A DNA stretch of 64,000 nt, taken from positions 91,657,319 through 91,721,318 of the forward strand of contig CP136066.1 in assembly GCA_032622095.1 (NCBI GenBank), read 5' to 3'. This DNA is from Siphonodentalium dalli. Taxonomy: Eukaryota; Mollusca; Scaphopoda; Gadilida; Siphonodentaliidae. The stretch's first letter is position 1. Each line of letters starts with the position of its first letter. Shown here piece after piece: positions 11,101 through 23,100 of the stretch. Made by a program: the position numbers and the translations under genes. Below the pieces are notes generated by a model. The model had not been told where the DNA came from. It saw nothing but the letters and a program-made list of their open reading frames with translations, and searched no databases.

Positions 11101-14100
11101 ACCGATTTTGCCTCTGCTTTTACCTAGGCATTGCCTATTGCCTAGGCTAATTCCCAGGGCTGTTGAATATAGCCAATTTAACACTGAATATATGCATGGA
11201 TCTCATAATTAGGGTGAAGAAAGATGGCAGCAGAATTTTCAATGGCCATTGGCCGGCTCAGTCGTTGATTGGTCGAAAATAATTATTTGATTGACAGATG
11301 TGGAAAGGTCCATTGTGCTTAACTGCCGTCTGTCATTCTTATAGATGGCGCACATCTGTATCTGTATATGGTTTCAGTGCAGGATCCTGTCGGGTGTATT
11401 AGCACACGAGATGAGACTATGACGTGCGGTCTGCCTTGATTAATTCGAATGGTTTGGAGTTGATACACTCCAGACTTTGAACAAAGTTATTTGCAGTGAA
11501 GCCGTCAAATTTTTTGGCCTTAATTTTTCTACCACTTTGATGTTTAGGTCTCAAGAGTCCTTTGGTGTCGATAGCTGGGACCAGCCCATCCACTATCTAT
11601 TAGCATTCATCTCAAAGCACAGAGACGAACAACGTGTAGTTAGAATACCTGAGTCACATGACCTACTATAAATCACCAATATCCAAGTCCCACAATTGCA
11701 AAAATTACAATAAAAAGTTTCGGTGATTTATGCAAATTTAAATAGATCACGCAATATTCTTCCCAAACACAAACAATAACAAGTCAGGGAGCAGTCGCGA
11801 CTACAATAGAAACAGGTCAAGCATGACACGTCTATTTATAAACACTGAGTTTTAGTTCACTGCCATCTGTCAAGTTGTCAACGTGTTACGTGTAGCTTAT
11901 TACCAGTCGATTTTTGGTGATTTACTTTCATTTAACCCTTTAACCCTTTTAACAGTTATGCCCTGTGCCAATGCATTCTCTTATATATGCGAGTCGACCA
12001 TAGGTCGCCTCACATATATAAGAGAATGCACTTTTTACCATTTTTTCTTACATTCTTTAACAATTTCATAATTTATTTTTACCTTTTTTAACAATTTTTT
12101 TAATATTTTTCTACATTCTTTGACAATTTTATCTATTTTAATATGTGTTAAGCCAATGCATTCTCTTATATATGCGAGGCGATGTAACCATCACAATGTG
12201 GTCAATGAACATGTTCCAATGATATCCATATTTGTATGGTGTTATTGAGACAGACCGAAGATATTTTAGACTGTTGAAGCTTTATTTGGGTGTTTTTGGC
12301 CGTTTTGTTGGGTAAAGGGTTAATACAAGCTTTGTCTGTGTAAACATTGTGTGAGTTCGCCGTACAGTTAATATACCTTATTATGGTGATATCTTGGTAC
12401 TTATTATGGTGTAAACAATGAGTGTAAAGTCATAGGTTGAAAATAGCAGATATCCGATTATGATCCGGTTACACATTGCGGTTAACTGGCTACAAAAATA
12501 GGTCAACCGTTTCAGCACTAAAACGAACGCAAGTCCAAAAAGCAGAAAAGAAGGGTCCACCTTAATGCAGCAAGTCCTTTGAAATGCAGCAAGTCCCCCT
12601 AGAAATGCAGTCCCTCTAATTGTTGATGAGTTTAATCAGTGTTTTAACTTTTATTATCCATTTGATTTATGATCTGTGGTAGTTGATTGGAATCTTTATC
12701 CCTTTATAATTATTTAAGATGGGTATTTGTAGATTTTTAATAATAAAATAAAAGTTTTAAGTTACTAAAAACCCTATATTCATATTATTAGCATCATTGT
12801 CCCAAAAATAGGTGTCTCATTCTTGGAGCTTTGGTGTCTCAGTCCTCGAGCTCTAGTGTTTTTTTTATTAAATCAGCATCTCTTGTACAGATCTATAGTA
12901 TTTCCATGGTCATATGTGCGAATGTGGTGTCACTGGTATACTCAAAAATTGAAGAAACTCAAAGTCGCCCCGACCAATACAGAAGGTAATGTTATCGTGA
13001 GTAGCCCCAACTAATAGAGAAGATAATATAATGCTATCGTGTGTCGCCCTGACTAATACAGAAGGTAATGCTATCGTGAGTAGCCCCAACTAATACAGAA
13101 GATAATATAATGCTATCACGAGTCACCCCGACTAATACAGAACGTAATGTTATTGCGAGTAGCCCCAACAAATACAGAAAATAATATAATGCTGTCATGA
13201 ATCACCCCTACTATAACAAGGTAATACGATCGCGAGTCGGCCATTTTCATAAAGAAGTTAGGCCAGCTCCCTACCCATCCAAACCAATGAAAACGAGGTG
13301 ATATGTCAATGTAGTTATGGTTAAGTAATGGATAAACCTATTTATTCACCAGGGGTGTTTAGTTACATATAACCATGAATTGCGCTTAAGTGCAATTAAT
13401 TATTAAACGTGAATTTGGACTCTTTGTTAATTACACATCTCTGAGTTGTTTTGACTTTATTTCATTCGCTCTAAGACTTTGTTTAGGGATATTGCACCTT
13501 CTTTGAAAGTCAGACACAAAATTCGGACAAACATGACAGCAGAACAACGAAACAGAGGGTGCGATTACATCTTAATTTTGTGACTTACAATTCCAAATCC
13601 CAAACATCAACTGGTGGACAATTAACAAGCTCTACTGCATGATAGAGCAGTGTGATATATAGAGAATATCCGCATAGTGCAGCTGAATAAAGAATTTATT
13701 TTTGCGAGTATGTGGGTATCTATTTGGCGAGCCAAATAGATGCCCACATACGAGCAAATATAAATTCTTTATTCAGCTGCACTATGTGGATGTTCTGTTT
13801 ATTCACCGGATAAATTTAAATGTATTTTATCGCTGTTTTTGTCAAAAAACATCGCAAAATTCACAGGCTCCTTATAAGGAAGCGATGACCTACTTAGCGA
13901 CTTTATCTGTATAGTAGAGCCTAATTAATTATGAAACAGTTGTGTATTCATGCGACTGCGCCGCGAAATAGTCCGCCATATAATTTCTAAATTATGCCGA
14001 AAAAATATCATAGCATGGTGTAATTTATAATAAAATCTAAATGATTTGCGTAACGTTCAAATCTAAAACTGAAATGTACGAATATATCAGTTATGTGAAT

Positions 14101-17100
14101 TTGGATGTTTGTGCTTGAAACTTTTTAATGAATTGAATGAATTTTGAAAGTCTGAATTTTAGCAGTACTTAGCTTCTAGCACCAGCACTAAGATCGGCAG
14201 TGCAAATGTACTACTACCAGCTCACGGAAGAATATCTTATACTTTATATAGTAACAAACTGCCAATTACTTAATCATGTTATATATTTTACCAACTGAAC
14301 ATTTAAAAATTATATTTGAGTGTGTTTTGGGGCGCATCCTCGTGATCTTTTAGAAAGTTGTTGCACGAAAATACGTTGTGTATGTTGACGTTTCTAAGGA
14401 CGCTTTCACTAACAACGGAAACCAGCATGGTCCGTTCTAATGTTGCTCCGTAATGTTGTTACGACCCAGTGACGTCACTCACGAACTGCTGGAGGTTAAC
14501 TGCTCCAAGTTCTTGTAACCTTTCTTCCTTGCATATTTTAAGTTTATCTGTCTAGTAGAGGATGCTTTATCTGTCTAGTAGACGGATAGAGGCGTGGTTT
14601 ATCTGATGGGCTTTATCTGTATAGTAGACAGGGGTAGGAGGTGGATAAATATATATATCTGATCAATCTGTATCAATTTTCCTACATATCATCTAAGCTG
14701 ATAAGAAAAATTCTTTATTACTGGTCACATGCAAACAATGTGGGTCAGAAAGAAAATGCACATCGCGCACGAATGGATAACCATCTCTCAGATATTCGAT
14801 TAGATAATGATTTCTGTGTTGCAAAGAATTTCAATTTGTATCATGTTGAGAAATTATTAGTAGTACTTCTCATAATCGTTCATGTATCAATGACAAATCT
14901 TAAACTCATTAATAGCGAGTTCCAAAGATACATCTATGTAAGAAATCGTGCCAGCGACCTGAGCCTGTGCCGACTTAATTTTTTCCAAAAAAGTTAACTT
15001 TAAATACGCATGACTTCTACAAAGTCTGCTGTTCCCAAGCCCTTTATGCAGATAAAGGCTGGGAGAGTTAAACAAAGTCAAAACAACTCAGTAATGTGTG
15101 ACTAACAAAGTGACAGATTAAGCCATATGAGAGTAAGCGGTAGTTAATTAAAACCTTGATTAATGCCTTATAGTACTATATGGTCAATGTTAGGTTCATA
15201 TGTGTTCGTTGTTTATTAGGACCCCCTGCACACCCAAGAGGCCAACTCCCTCATCCGATCATCAAACATCATGATGATCTTCTGGTAGTCATACACTATG
15301 ATGATAGCATACAAGGTGTGTGTGAGTTGCGAGCGAAAGTCCCCCCTCCCGAAAATACCAGGACATTATTTTTGTTATTGTCATTATGCTGTATTTTAAA
15401 TATATGAATATGTCCATGTATATATTGTCAATAAAGAATTAAAAAAAACAAAATAAAACAAAATAATGATAGCATACAATAATAATTATTATAATCTATT
15501 ATATATTTTGAAAGATCTGTGTGTGTGTGTGTGTATCTGTCTGTGTGTGTGTAATCGATGGACTCGAAAATGGCCCAGCCGATTTCGATGAAACTTGGTA
15601 CGTGGGGGTATTTTCGGGTCAGGAGTAACATAGGCCTATTGATTATCAGATCCGAGGTCAACTTTTCACGTGCCGAGGTCAAATCTGTTTTTACGCCGTT
15701 TTGCGCTAATATATTTCAGTTTGGTGCTCACAAATCGATTCAATATAGTGCGAATAATAAATTGCCAGTCATATAATTTGCACGGTTAGAATCTGTGGTG
15801 CTTCATCTTTCCAATGATGTATCACACGCCTGTGTACGTTTAAAGTTTCTACCTTAATTATCGGGAAGAACGCAGGACCATGCTTCGCTCATCGAAAATC
15901 ATTGCGTAAATATATTACGCCATCAACATATCGTGACGTGATCGCGTTAACTCTTAACCGGCCGATGTCGCGTTAACTCATCACCGGCCGAGGTATCCGC
16001 AAATGACATTGGGCTATATATCTCGGAAACGGGTGGAGCTATCGACTTGAAATTTGGTATGTGAATGTATATTGCCCCGAATACGAATTTTATCGGGTCG
16101 CCGAGCCCGTGCGACGCCAGCTTCGCGCATGCGCAGACCAGATCTCGGAAACGGGTGGAGCAATCGACTTGAAATTTGGTTTTTGAATAGCCCGGACGAA
16201 GTCGGGTCACCTTCTAGTTTATATATATAATAGCCAACAATATTAATTCTTATAATTTATATATATAATTTATAATTTATTATAACAATATAGGCCTATG
16301 TATTGTCATCCCGTATGACTAGATCTTCGGGGTGACATCCAGATGGGTGCCATCAAAGATTTTACTCTTTCTATTAGCAACCGTAATGTAATGACGTCGC
16401 GGCCAGTTTCCTATTCTGCTCTAGATATATGTAGTAAATTTCACCACTGGATTTTGTCAAATTGATAGTAATATAAATAATAGTAATAATAAATATTTAC
16501 AAATAGAAACTTAATAAAAGACAAGGACTGTAACTAGAGGATTAGTGATTTGACATACATGTATACATTTTTATTAATAATTATTTGACTTGAAAATAGG
16601 TAAATTTAAACACAATATTGATCGTTTTGATTCCCAGATACATTGCTATTATGACTATTATATATCAATCTGACCACCTGTGAATTACATTTAGCATTGC
16701 ATTGACTATATCACCTTACGTTCTCTTTATATCCACATGATATCATTTGCGAAGCGATTTTCTGTCTTCTCTTCTATAGTTACTGGTGTCCCTGGGGGTC
16801 CTGGCAAAATTGTCGAAGCTCTCGAGAAATCTCTTTCGAACAAATGTCTGAATATTTTGGCCCAAATCTTGGAAATGTTACTGACACTGTTGCTCTTTTT
16901 CTCATCCAGATATAACAGTGTTGTGTCACATTAATAAATAATATTCTCTATGCACACTTGTTTCGTCCACTAATCAATTTGAATTATATGTGCAGTTCTG
17001 TTTTTAAAGGTACTCAATCCGACCAGAGGGTCCCCATCTCAACAGATTCCAACAACAACAATCCGATCAGAGGGTCCTATATTACTATTCTTTGGCTTTG

Positions 17101-20100
17101 GTGGTAAAAAATATTTGATTCGAGTCGAGGAACCCATCAAACAAAGCTCAGAGTTATTAGATATTGATTTTTGAAAATTCTTATGTTCTCGAGATGAGTA
17201 CTAATAATTGCCGTCAATTTCGTTTCCTGCTCGAGATTTGTACACCAAAACTCTATTCAAACAGACAAGGATGGATAACTCTAAAATCAAGTGGTAATAA
17301 TAACGCAATTTTGACTGAGATCTGGGCCAGAAAGTATTCCCGATAATGAAAAATAATAGATTTCTAAAATCGATATCTAACAAATCTGAGCTTTGATGGG
17401 TGACTTTCTCGACTCGAATCAAATATTTTTGACCCCCGAAGCCATTGAAATAGTAATTGAGAGGAGTTTTATCGGATTGAGTACCTTTAAATCCTGTTTG
17501 AATTTACAATAAAATATCATTAATTTAAAAAAATTAACCGTTTAAAACGAAAATCACATCTTTGAATAACAACATCGTTAGTAACATTTACATGCCCTGG
17601 AGATATTTGGAGATTCCTCAGCCCTTTTATTTTATGTGTACAATTTTGCCCACACACCGGTAACTTATGGGGAAGTTATGCGCATGGCCTTCATGAAGAG
17701 AAGACAGAAAATCGCTTCGAAAATGAAACCTGGTGTCACAGGGATATAAAGAGAGCATATGGTGCTATAGTCAATGCGATGCTAAATGCAAGTCACAGGC
17801 GGTCAGATTGATGTATAAAAGTCATAATAGCAATGAATATTGGGATCGCCACGATCGATAACGTGTTTACCATTTTTGATTTTCGTGTTGCGAAAAGTTA
17901 AAAAAAATATTACGCAAATCGCTAATCCACTAGTTTCGACCCTATTCTTCATATTACATATATGTCTTATCCATATTATATATTTATTATTATTTACTAG
18001 CATCTTATCAAACCCCTGTGATTTCATTTTGAATTTTTATTTTTTATTTTGATAAATACTCAATGGTACGAAAAATAATTTAGTGAAACAACGAAGTCTC
18101 CATTTGAATAAAATTTCTGCAGTGAACACCCAGACAATTGTTTAGCTAGAACCCTTATAACGCCATGTTTTTACATTGAAATTGCGACGTTTCCGACTAA
18201 ATCCTGAAAAATTACCCATAATTCTGCTGTGGTTAAAGAGTTGATTATTTAGGGCATTACTTTACATGTATATTGTATATAAAATTACCGGGTATTCTAT
18301 CCTTGATATTTCCATGTTTCTTTCACAGAAGCGAGGATTTTAATCAGAGAGATTATGTGGAACAGTATCAGAAGGAGGAGGAGCAGAGTCTACTGCAACA
18401 CAATCAGGTATAAGTTAACCCTTTGAATATTGAAGGTCATGATGAACACTCATTAACCCTTTGAGTGCCAGGGGCCGATCTCATCGGCCCTAATTTACAG
18501 TGTGGAAAATCGGCCATAAAAAATAATCTTTTTTTTTGTTTTTGTTTTTTAAAAAAAGATTTTTGTTTTTTTTTGGGTTGAATTTTCAGCCTTCATAATT
18601 GGCTACGGCAATCAGCATTGCCGTAGCAGATTGCCGAAGCCAAACAATCTGAATTAAGAGGGCTGAATTTTTTTTGGGTATGCTTAAGCATGCTATATCG
18701 AATTTAAAAACAAACTGGATAAAACCTTAGGGGCATGTTATCACTCAAAACTATCACCATGTATTCATAGTAATAATTTTGATGCCCATGAAAAACGTAA
18801 GATTCCCTGGCACCAAACCTACAAAATAAGTCTGTTAAAGAATATAAGACAAAATTACTAAAATTGTAAAAAATTGTAAAAAATAATAACAAATGATGAA
18901 AAATGTTAGGCCAATGCATTCTCTTATATATGCGAGGTGACCTATGGTCGACTCGCATATATAAGAGAATGCATTGGCACAGGGTATATGGGTTGATACA
19001 AAAATCGGACCTGGCACTCAAAGGGTTAAAGACATATTATGGACATGTTCGAGTGCTTGAAACTGAGTCAGTATTCAGGCGCTATGCTAACTGGAGGAAT
19101 GTAGCATTCTACTAACATTGCCGTAAATCTCTAGCAAATCGACCATGTACCATTCCATAGAAAACATCGTCTGTACTACGAAAATTGTAAATATTTACTT
19201 CTCGATTTGGGACGCAACTGTCGGCGATAGACTAATGACAACAATTTCGCCATCAAGAGTCACTGCATTTAGTTAATAAGTATGACGTTGTTTGTTGTCA
19301 ATTTGGATATATAATAGTTGTAAAAGTAACTACTTTGAGCAAGATTATTCTCCTTTTCTATTTGATCACCATACTGGAGTGGTTCATATCACTTTAATTA
19401 TTTTACTGAATGAAATTAAATTTGGTATGTGAGTTTACTAGCCCGAAATACAGTTCAAGTTCAAATTTGGGTTCCACCTATCAATTTTTACCAGAGTTAC
19501 AGCCCTTTGATATGAATTACCACAGGCATATTTTTCCGTTGTTGCAAACATGTGCATACTCTGGAGTGTTTATCAGGACCCTGAGAGTACAGTAATGGCC
19601 AAAGTATATGACCCTTTAACCACAGCAGAAGTATGGGAAAAAAATTCAGGAATTAGTGTGGAAATATGGCTTGTTGCCATTTATCAGAAAGCTCTGACCG
19701 ACAGCTTTTCGATGAATGGCAACATGCCATATTTCTGAGTAAATCCTGAAAAAAATTCCCATAATTCTGCTGTGGTTTAGGGGTCGATTATTTAGGACAC
19801 TACTGTACTAAGTATAATTTGAGGCTTCAAGCTGTCTTGGGCCTTCAATTTAATAAATTTTTCACTTTTCCAGCCTTCAAGCAGCCAGAGCAGTGGGGTT
19901 CATGGCATTGCACATTCTCTCGAGCAGCTGGAGATGGGGAGTGTTGCGAGCGCGTCTGTCGCGGGGGATTTTTTACCAGATCTGATCCCCGAGAATGCCA
20001 CAGAGGTGTACAGCCACTATGAATTTGAGCACACTTACGATCCCAAACTGCCGATCACGCATCACCGTGATGATGTGAGTATAATTATGAATTCATTCAC

Positions 20101-23100
20101 ATTCAAAAAGTGGAGCTTCAGGGATTATTCTACCCTTATTAGGAACAGGTCCCAGTCGTCTGGATAAATTTGAGAATACTTAAATGCAATACAGTTAAAC
20201 TTTGTTAAGTCGAATCGCAAGGGACCGTTTGATTACTTCGAGTTATCCATGTGTTCGACTTAACCATTTCGACAATTTTGTGACCCCAAATTCCAACTAG
20301 TCGAATTAATTTCGACCCGATAATCAACCTTATGCACGCTATATACCCGCGTAAGATCAATAGTCAGCAACTATGCTGATCATATACAACAAACAGGATG
20401 ATATTTGTTCTGATTATTTATTGAATAATGTAATAAAACACAGAATATGACGGCAACAAACAACAAATTCGCGGTAGAGATAACAAAAGTACATTTCATT
20501 TTACACGAAAGTGGTTACCATGAATAGTATTTACAAAAATTAGGATTCAGGACTGGAAATGACTGGTGATCAAGGACAGTGGTTTCTGCATATATTTAGT
20601 CGTTCTATCTTTCTTCAGTTTATCACCGATTTCCAGCATTTTCATTAGGTTGTCGGCCGTGTTTGTTTGCTTGCGTCATCATTTATCGCATTACAAGGTC
20701 ATAGCTATGCATTGCATCATCTTGCGTTCCTTTGCCACCAATCGCTACAAAAAGCCGTTCTTCGATGCTTTTAACATCCATTTTTTCTTTCCGTCATCAG
20801 ATGGATGGCGCATTTCTTCGTTTGGAACATTGTTTTAGTTTTGAGAAGACATGACTTAATGAAATTATTCTCTATATCAAGCGGTTTAAAAATGATTTTT
20901 CATTTCGTCTGTCAACACTATACTAATCCTAACATGGTGGAAATTGACACACCGCACCTCGTTAATATGTTAAATAAATAATGCATTAGGACAAACAAAG
21001 ACTCTAAGAAACTTCACAGCTTTTTATGCACTTGAATGGACGCATACTGAGTTAAAATCACATGGCAATGCGTCGTGTATAGGTCCAATGGGGAATTTTC
21101 AAACCATAAACCTACTGCAAAAGTTAATTGCATTTCCGTGACAACAACTGTCAGTAAAAATGTAAACCAATTTATTTAGTAATGTGCACTAACCCATCAA
21201 TTAATCACGTCCAGCTGACAAAATTTGATAAAATTCATGGGATATCCACATATTTTTTCTTGGTAAATCAGCTGGTAAATTGGGAAATTTCAGACCAATA
21301 TTGGGAAAAATAGGGTATTTTAGACATTGGAAATGTGGCCTGTATTCTGGCCTTGGTGCTTCTCGTGATAATCCCTGAACTTATATTCCAAAAAAACTGG
21401 ACTATTTTGTGGGTTTCTGAAATCAAAACGTACACAGTAACTTTGAGGAAATTATAGGCAGTTGAATTACAAAAGAAACAAATTAATAGCACAAGGGCGT
21501 GTATAGTCAAATTTGACAACAGAAACTGATTGTTGGACTGCTCTTAGTGTCATCCTACAATCAGTTTCTTTGTGTCTTGTTTACCCCCCAAATTAATAAA
21601 TGTGATTAATTTGAATAGAGTTTTAATAATGTAGGCACATCATATAGCCATTGGGCCATGGGGATTTCCAAATATACTTCCATCTGTATAAACTTGTGCA
21701 CATGTAACATGCAACACTTTACAGATGTGTAAGGCTTTGTCCAGCTAACGAATCTTGGGTGTCTTGGCTAAGTTGGCTTCAATGGGTTTCATTGTGAATA
21801 GGTTTCTCGTTTAACGTTATATTATGAAACTTCATCATACCATATCCAGACACATTAGTCCATACTCATACTGAATTAATTACACACAGTGACTAGTGAC
21901 CGAGAACACGCAATAAACGTATTGGTATAATTATTGTATTCAATTAAACTGACATGACGTGACACAAATTGAAAGCGCGGCTGTCGTTAAGGTTATCTTT
22001 GATCGGCCATCGCGCTATGATATGTATTTATCAGCGACATTGTCAATTTCATAACTGGTGTTTGTGTAAGTAATTCTACTAAATAGCGCGGCTTTTGTTT
22101 TAACATTAAACACTGTCGTTGCCATTGTTGGTATATTGTATTGTACCATTGTTCCCTTAAATCATAGCGCATGCTCATTATAATATACAAAATGCAACTA
22201 ATCTAGTTGGGATTCTGGAGTCGACTTTTGGTGAACAATTCATTGACGTCGAATAATCGACAAATCCTAATATACACGCTGATGCATCAAGTACATATTT
22301 TTTAACCCTTCCATGACTGGAGCTTCAGGAAATTTTGCAAAAACCCTGTGCCAATGCATTCTTTTATATATTCAAGTCTCCCTATAACAGAATACATTGG
22401 CCTAACAATATGTTCCTTTATATTGTAAGCGAGTGCATTCTCTGGTATATGCGAGGCTCCATATCGGAGACTCGCATATATAAGATAATGCACTGGCACA
22501 GGGTATTTAATGCTGCACCAGCGCAACTCCCATCATGAAAGGGTTAATTTAACAAATACTGGTATCTGAGCATTTGTTATCAGATCTATGTAATTTTTGC
22601 ATGGATGTTCACCACCATGAAAGCTTCCGACAAAGGGATTGTTGGGTGCTTTTTGCATTATTGATCAATTCCAGAGTTATTGCACTTTGTTTATCTGGGT
22701 AATCCCTCGCTACGTAATATACGATGTGGGGCTATGCAATGGCTGACAACCCAGATCTTGCTTAACCCTACATGAACTTTGAAACAGATGGAGCCATTTT
22801 AATAAATATATATTGTTGACATTATCCATATTGATTTCAGATAATTGCCACGATAGAATGCAATCAAACAACAATAATTCAGGGTTCGACGGGTTCTGGC
22901 AAGACCACCCAGGTACCGCAATACATCCTTGATTCTTACCAAAAGAAGAACAAGTATTGCAACATCATTGTCACGCAGCCAAGAAGGATTGCAGCACAGA
23001 GTATTGCCAAGAGAGTTTGTTATGAAAGGGACTGGCAACTTGGAACATTGTGTGGTTATCAGGTATTATTGCTGTGCCACAAGGATCGCGCTGCCACTTA

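Larger units (their letters stand above)
6701..11314. mobile_element. Outer nested element with about 110 bp inverted arms
   Basis: Left arm starts AATGGACCTTTCCACAGCTG (6703) and, after an insertion at 6734-9353, resumes at 9356 with TTCGACCAATCAGCGACTGA up to TTCTTCACCCTAATT (about 9443). The right arm 11210-11314 is the inverse of the two left pieces joined, ending GGTCCATT. So the insertion split the left arm. No certain duplication flanks it. Confidence 0.75.
5229..12520. mobile_element. hAT-type DNA transposon, 7.3 kb, in intron 1
   Basis: Starts TAGCGCTGAAACGG and ends CCGTTTCAGCACTA, the typical hAT terminal pattern. It is flanked by 8 bp duplications AAACAAAC (5221-5228) and AAACGAAC (12521-12528), differing at one base. 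Subterminal GGTTAACCGGTT-like palindromes lie at 5250-5310 and 12470-12510. A BED zinc-finger remnant (6447-6545) shows it derives from a transposase-bearing copy. It is interrupted by younger elements (6701-11314, 6734-9353, 10689-11162, 11932-12323), which make up most of its length. Confidence 0.85.

Noticed and set aside
14641-14997. 118-codon open frame in intron 1
   Set aside because: No domain, AT-rich composition, no splice or promoter context; probably chance.
20566-20838. Pogo transposase gene in intron 3
   Set aside because: The terminus at 20181 looks pogo-like, but no frame gives a convincing transposase on either strand and the second end was not found.
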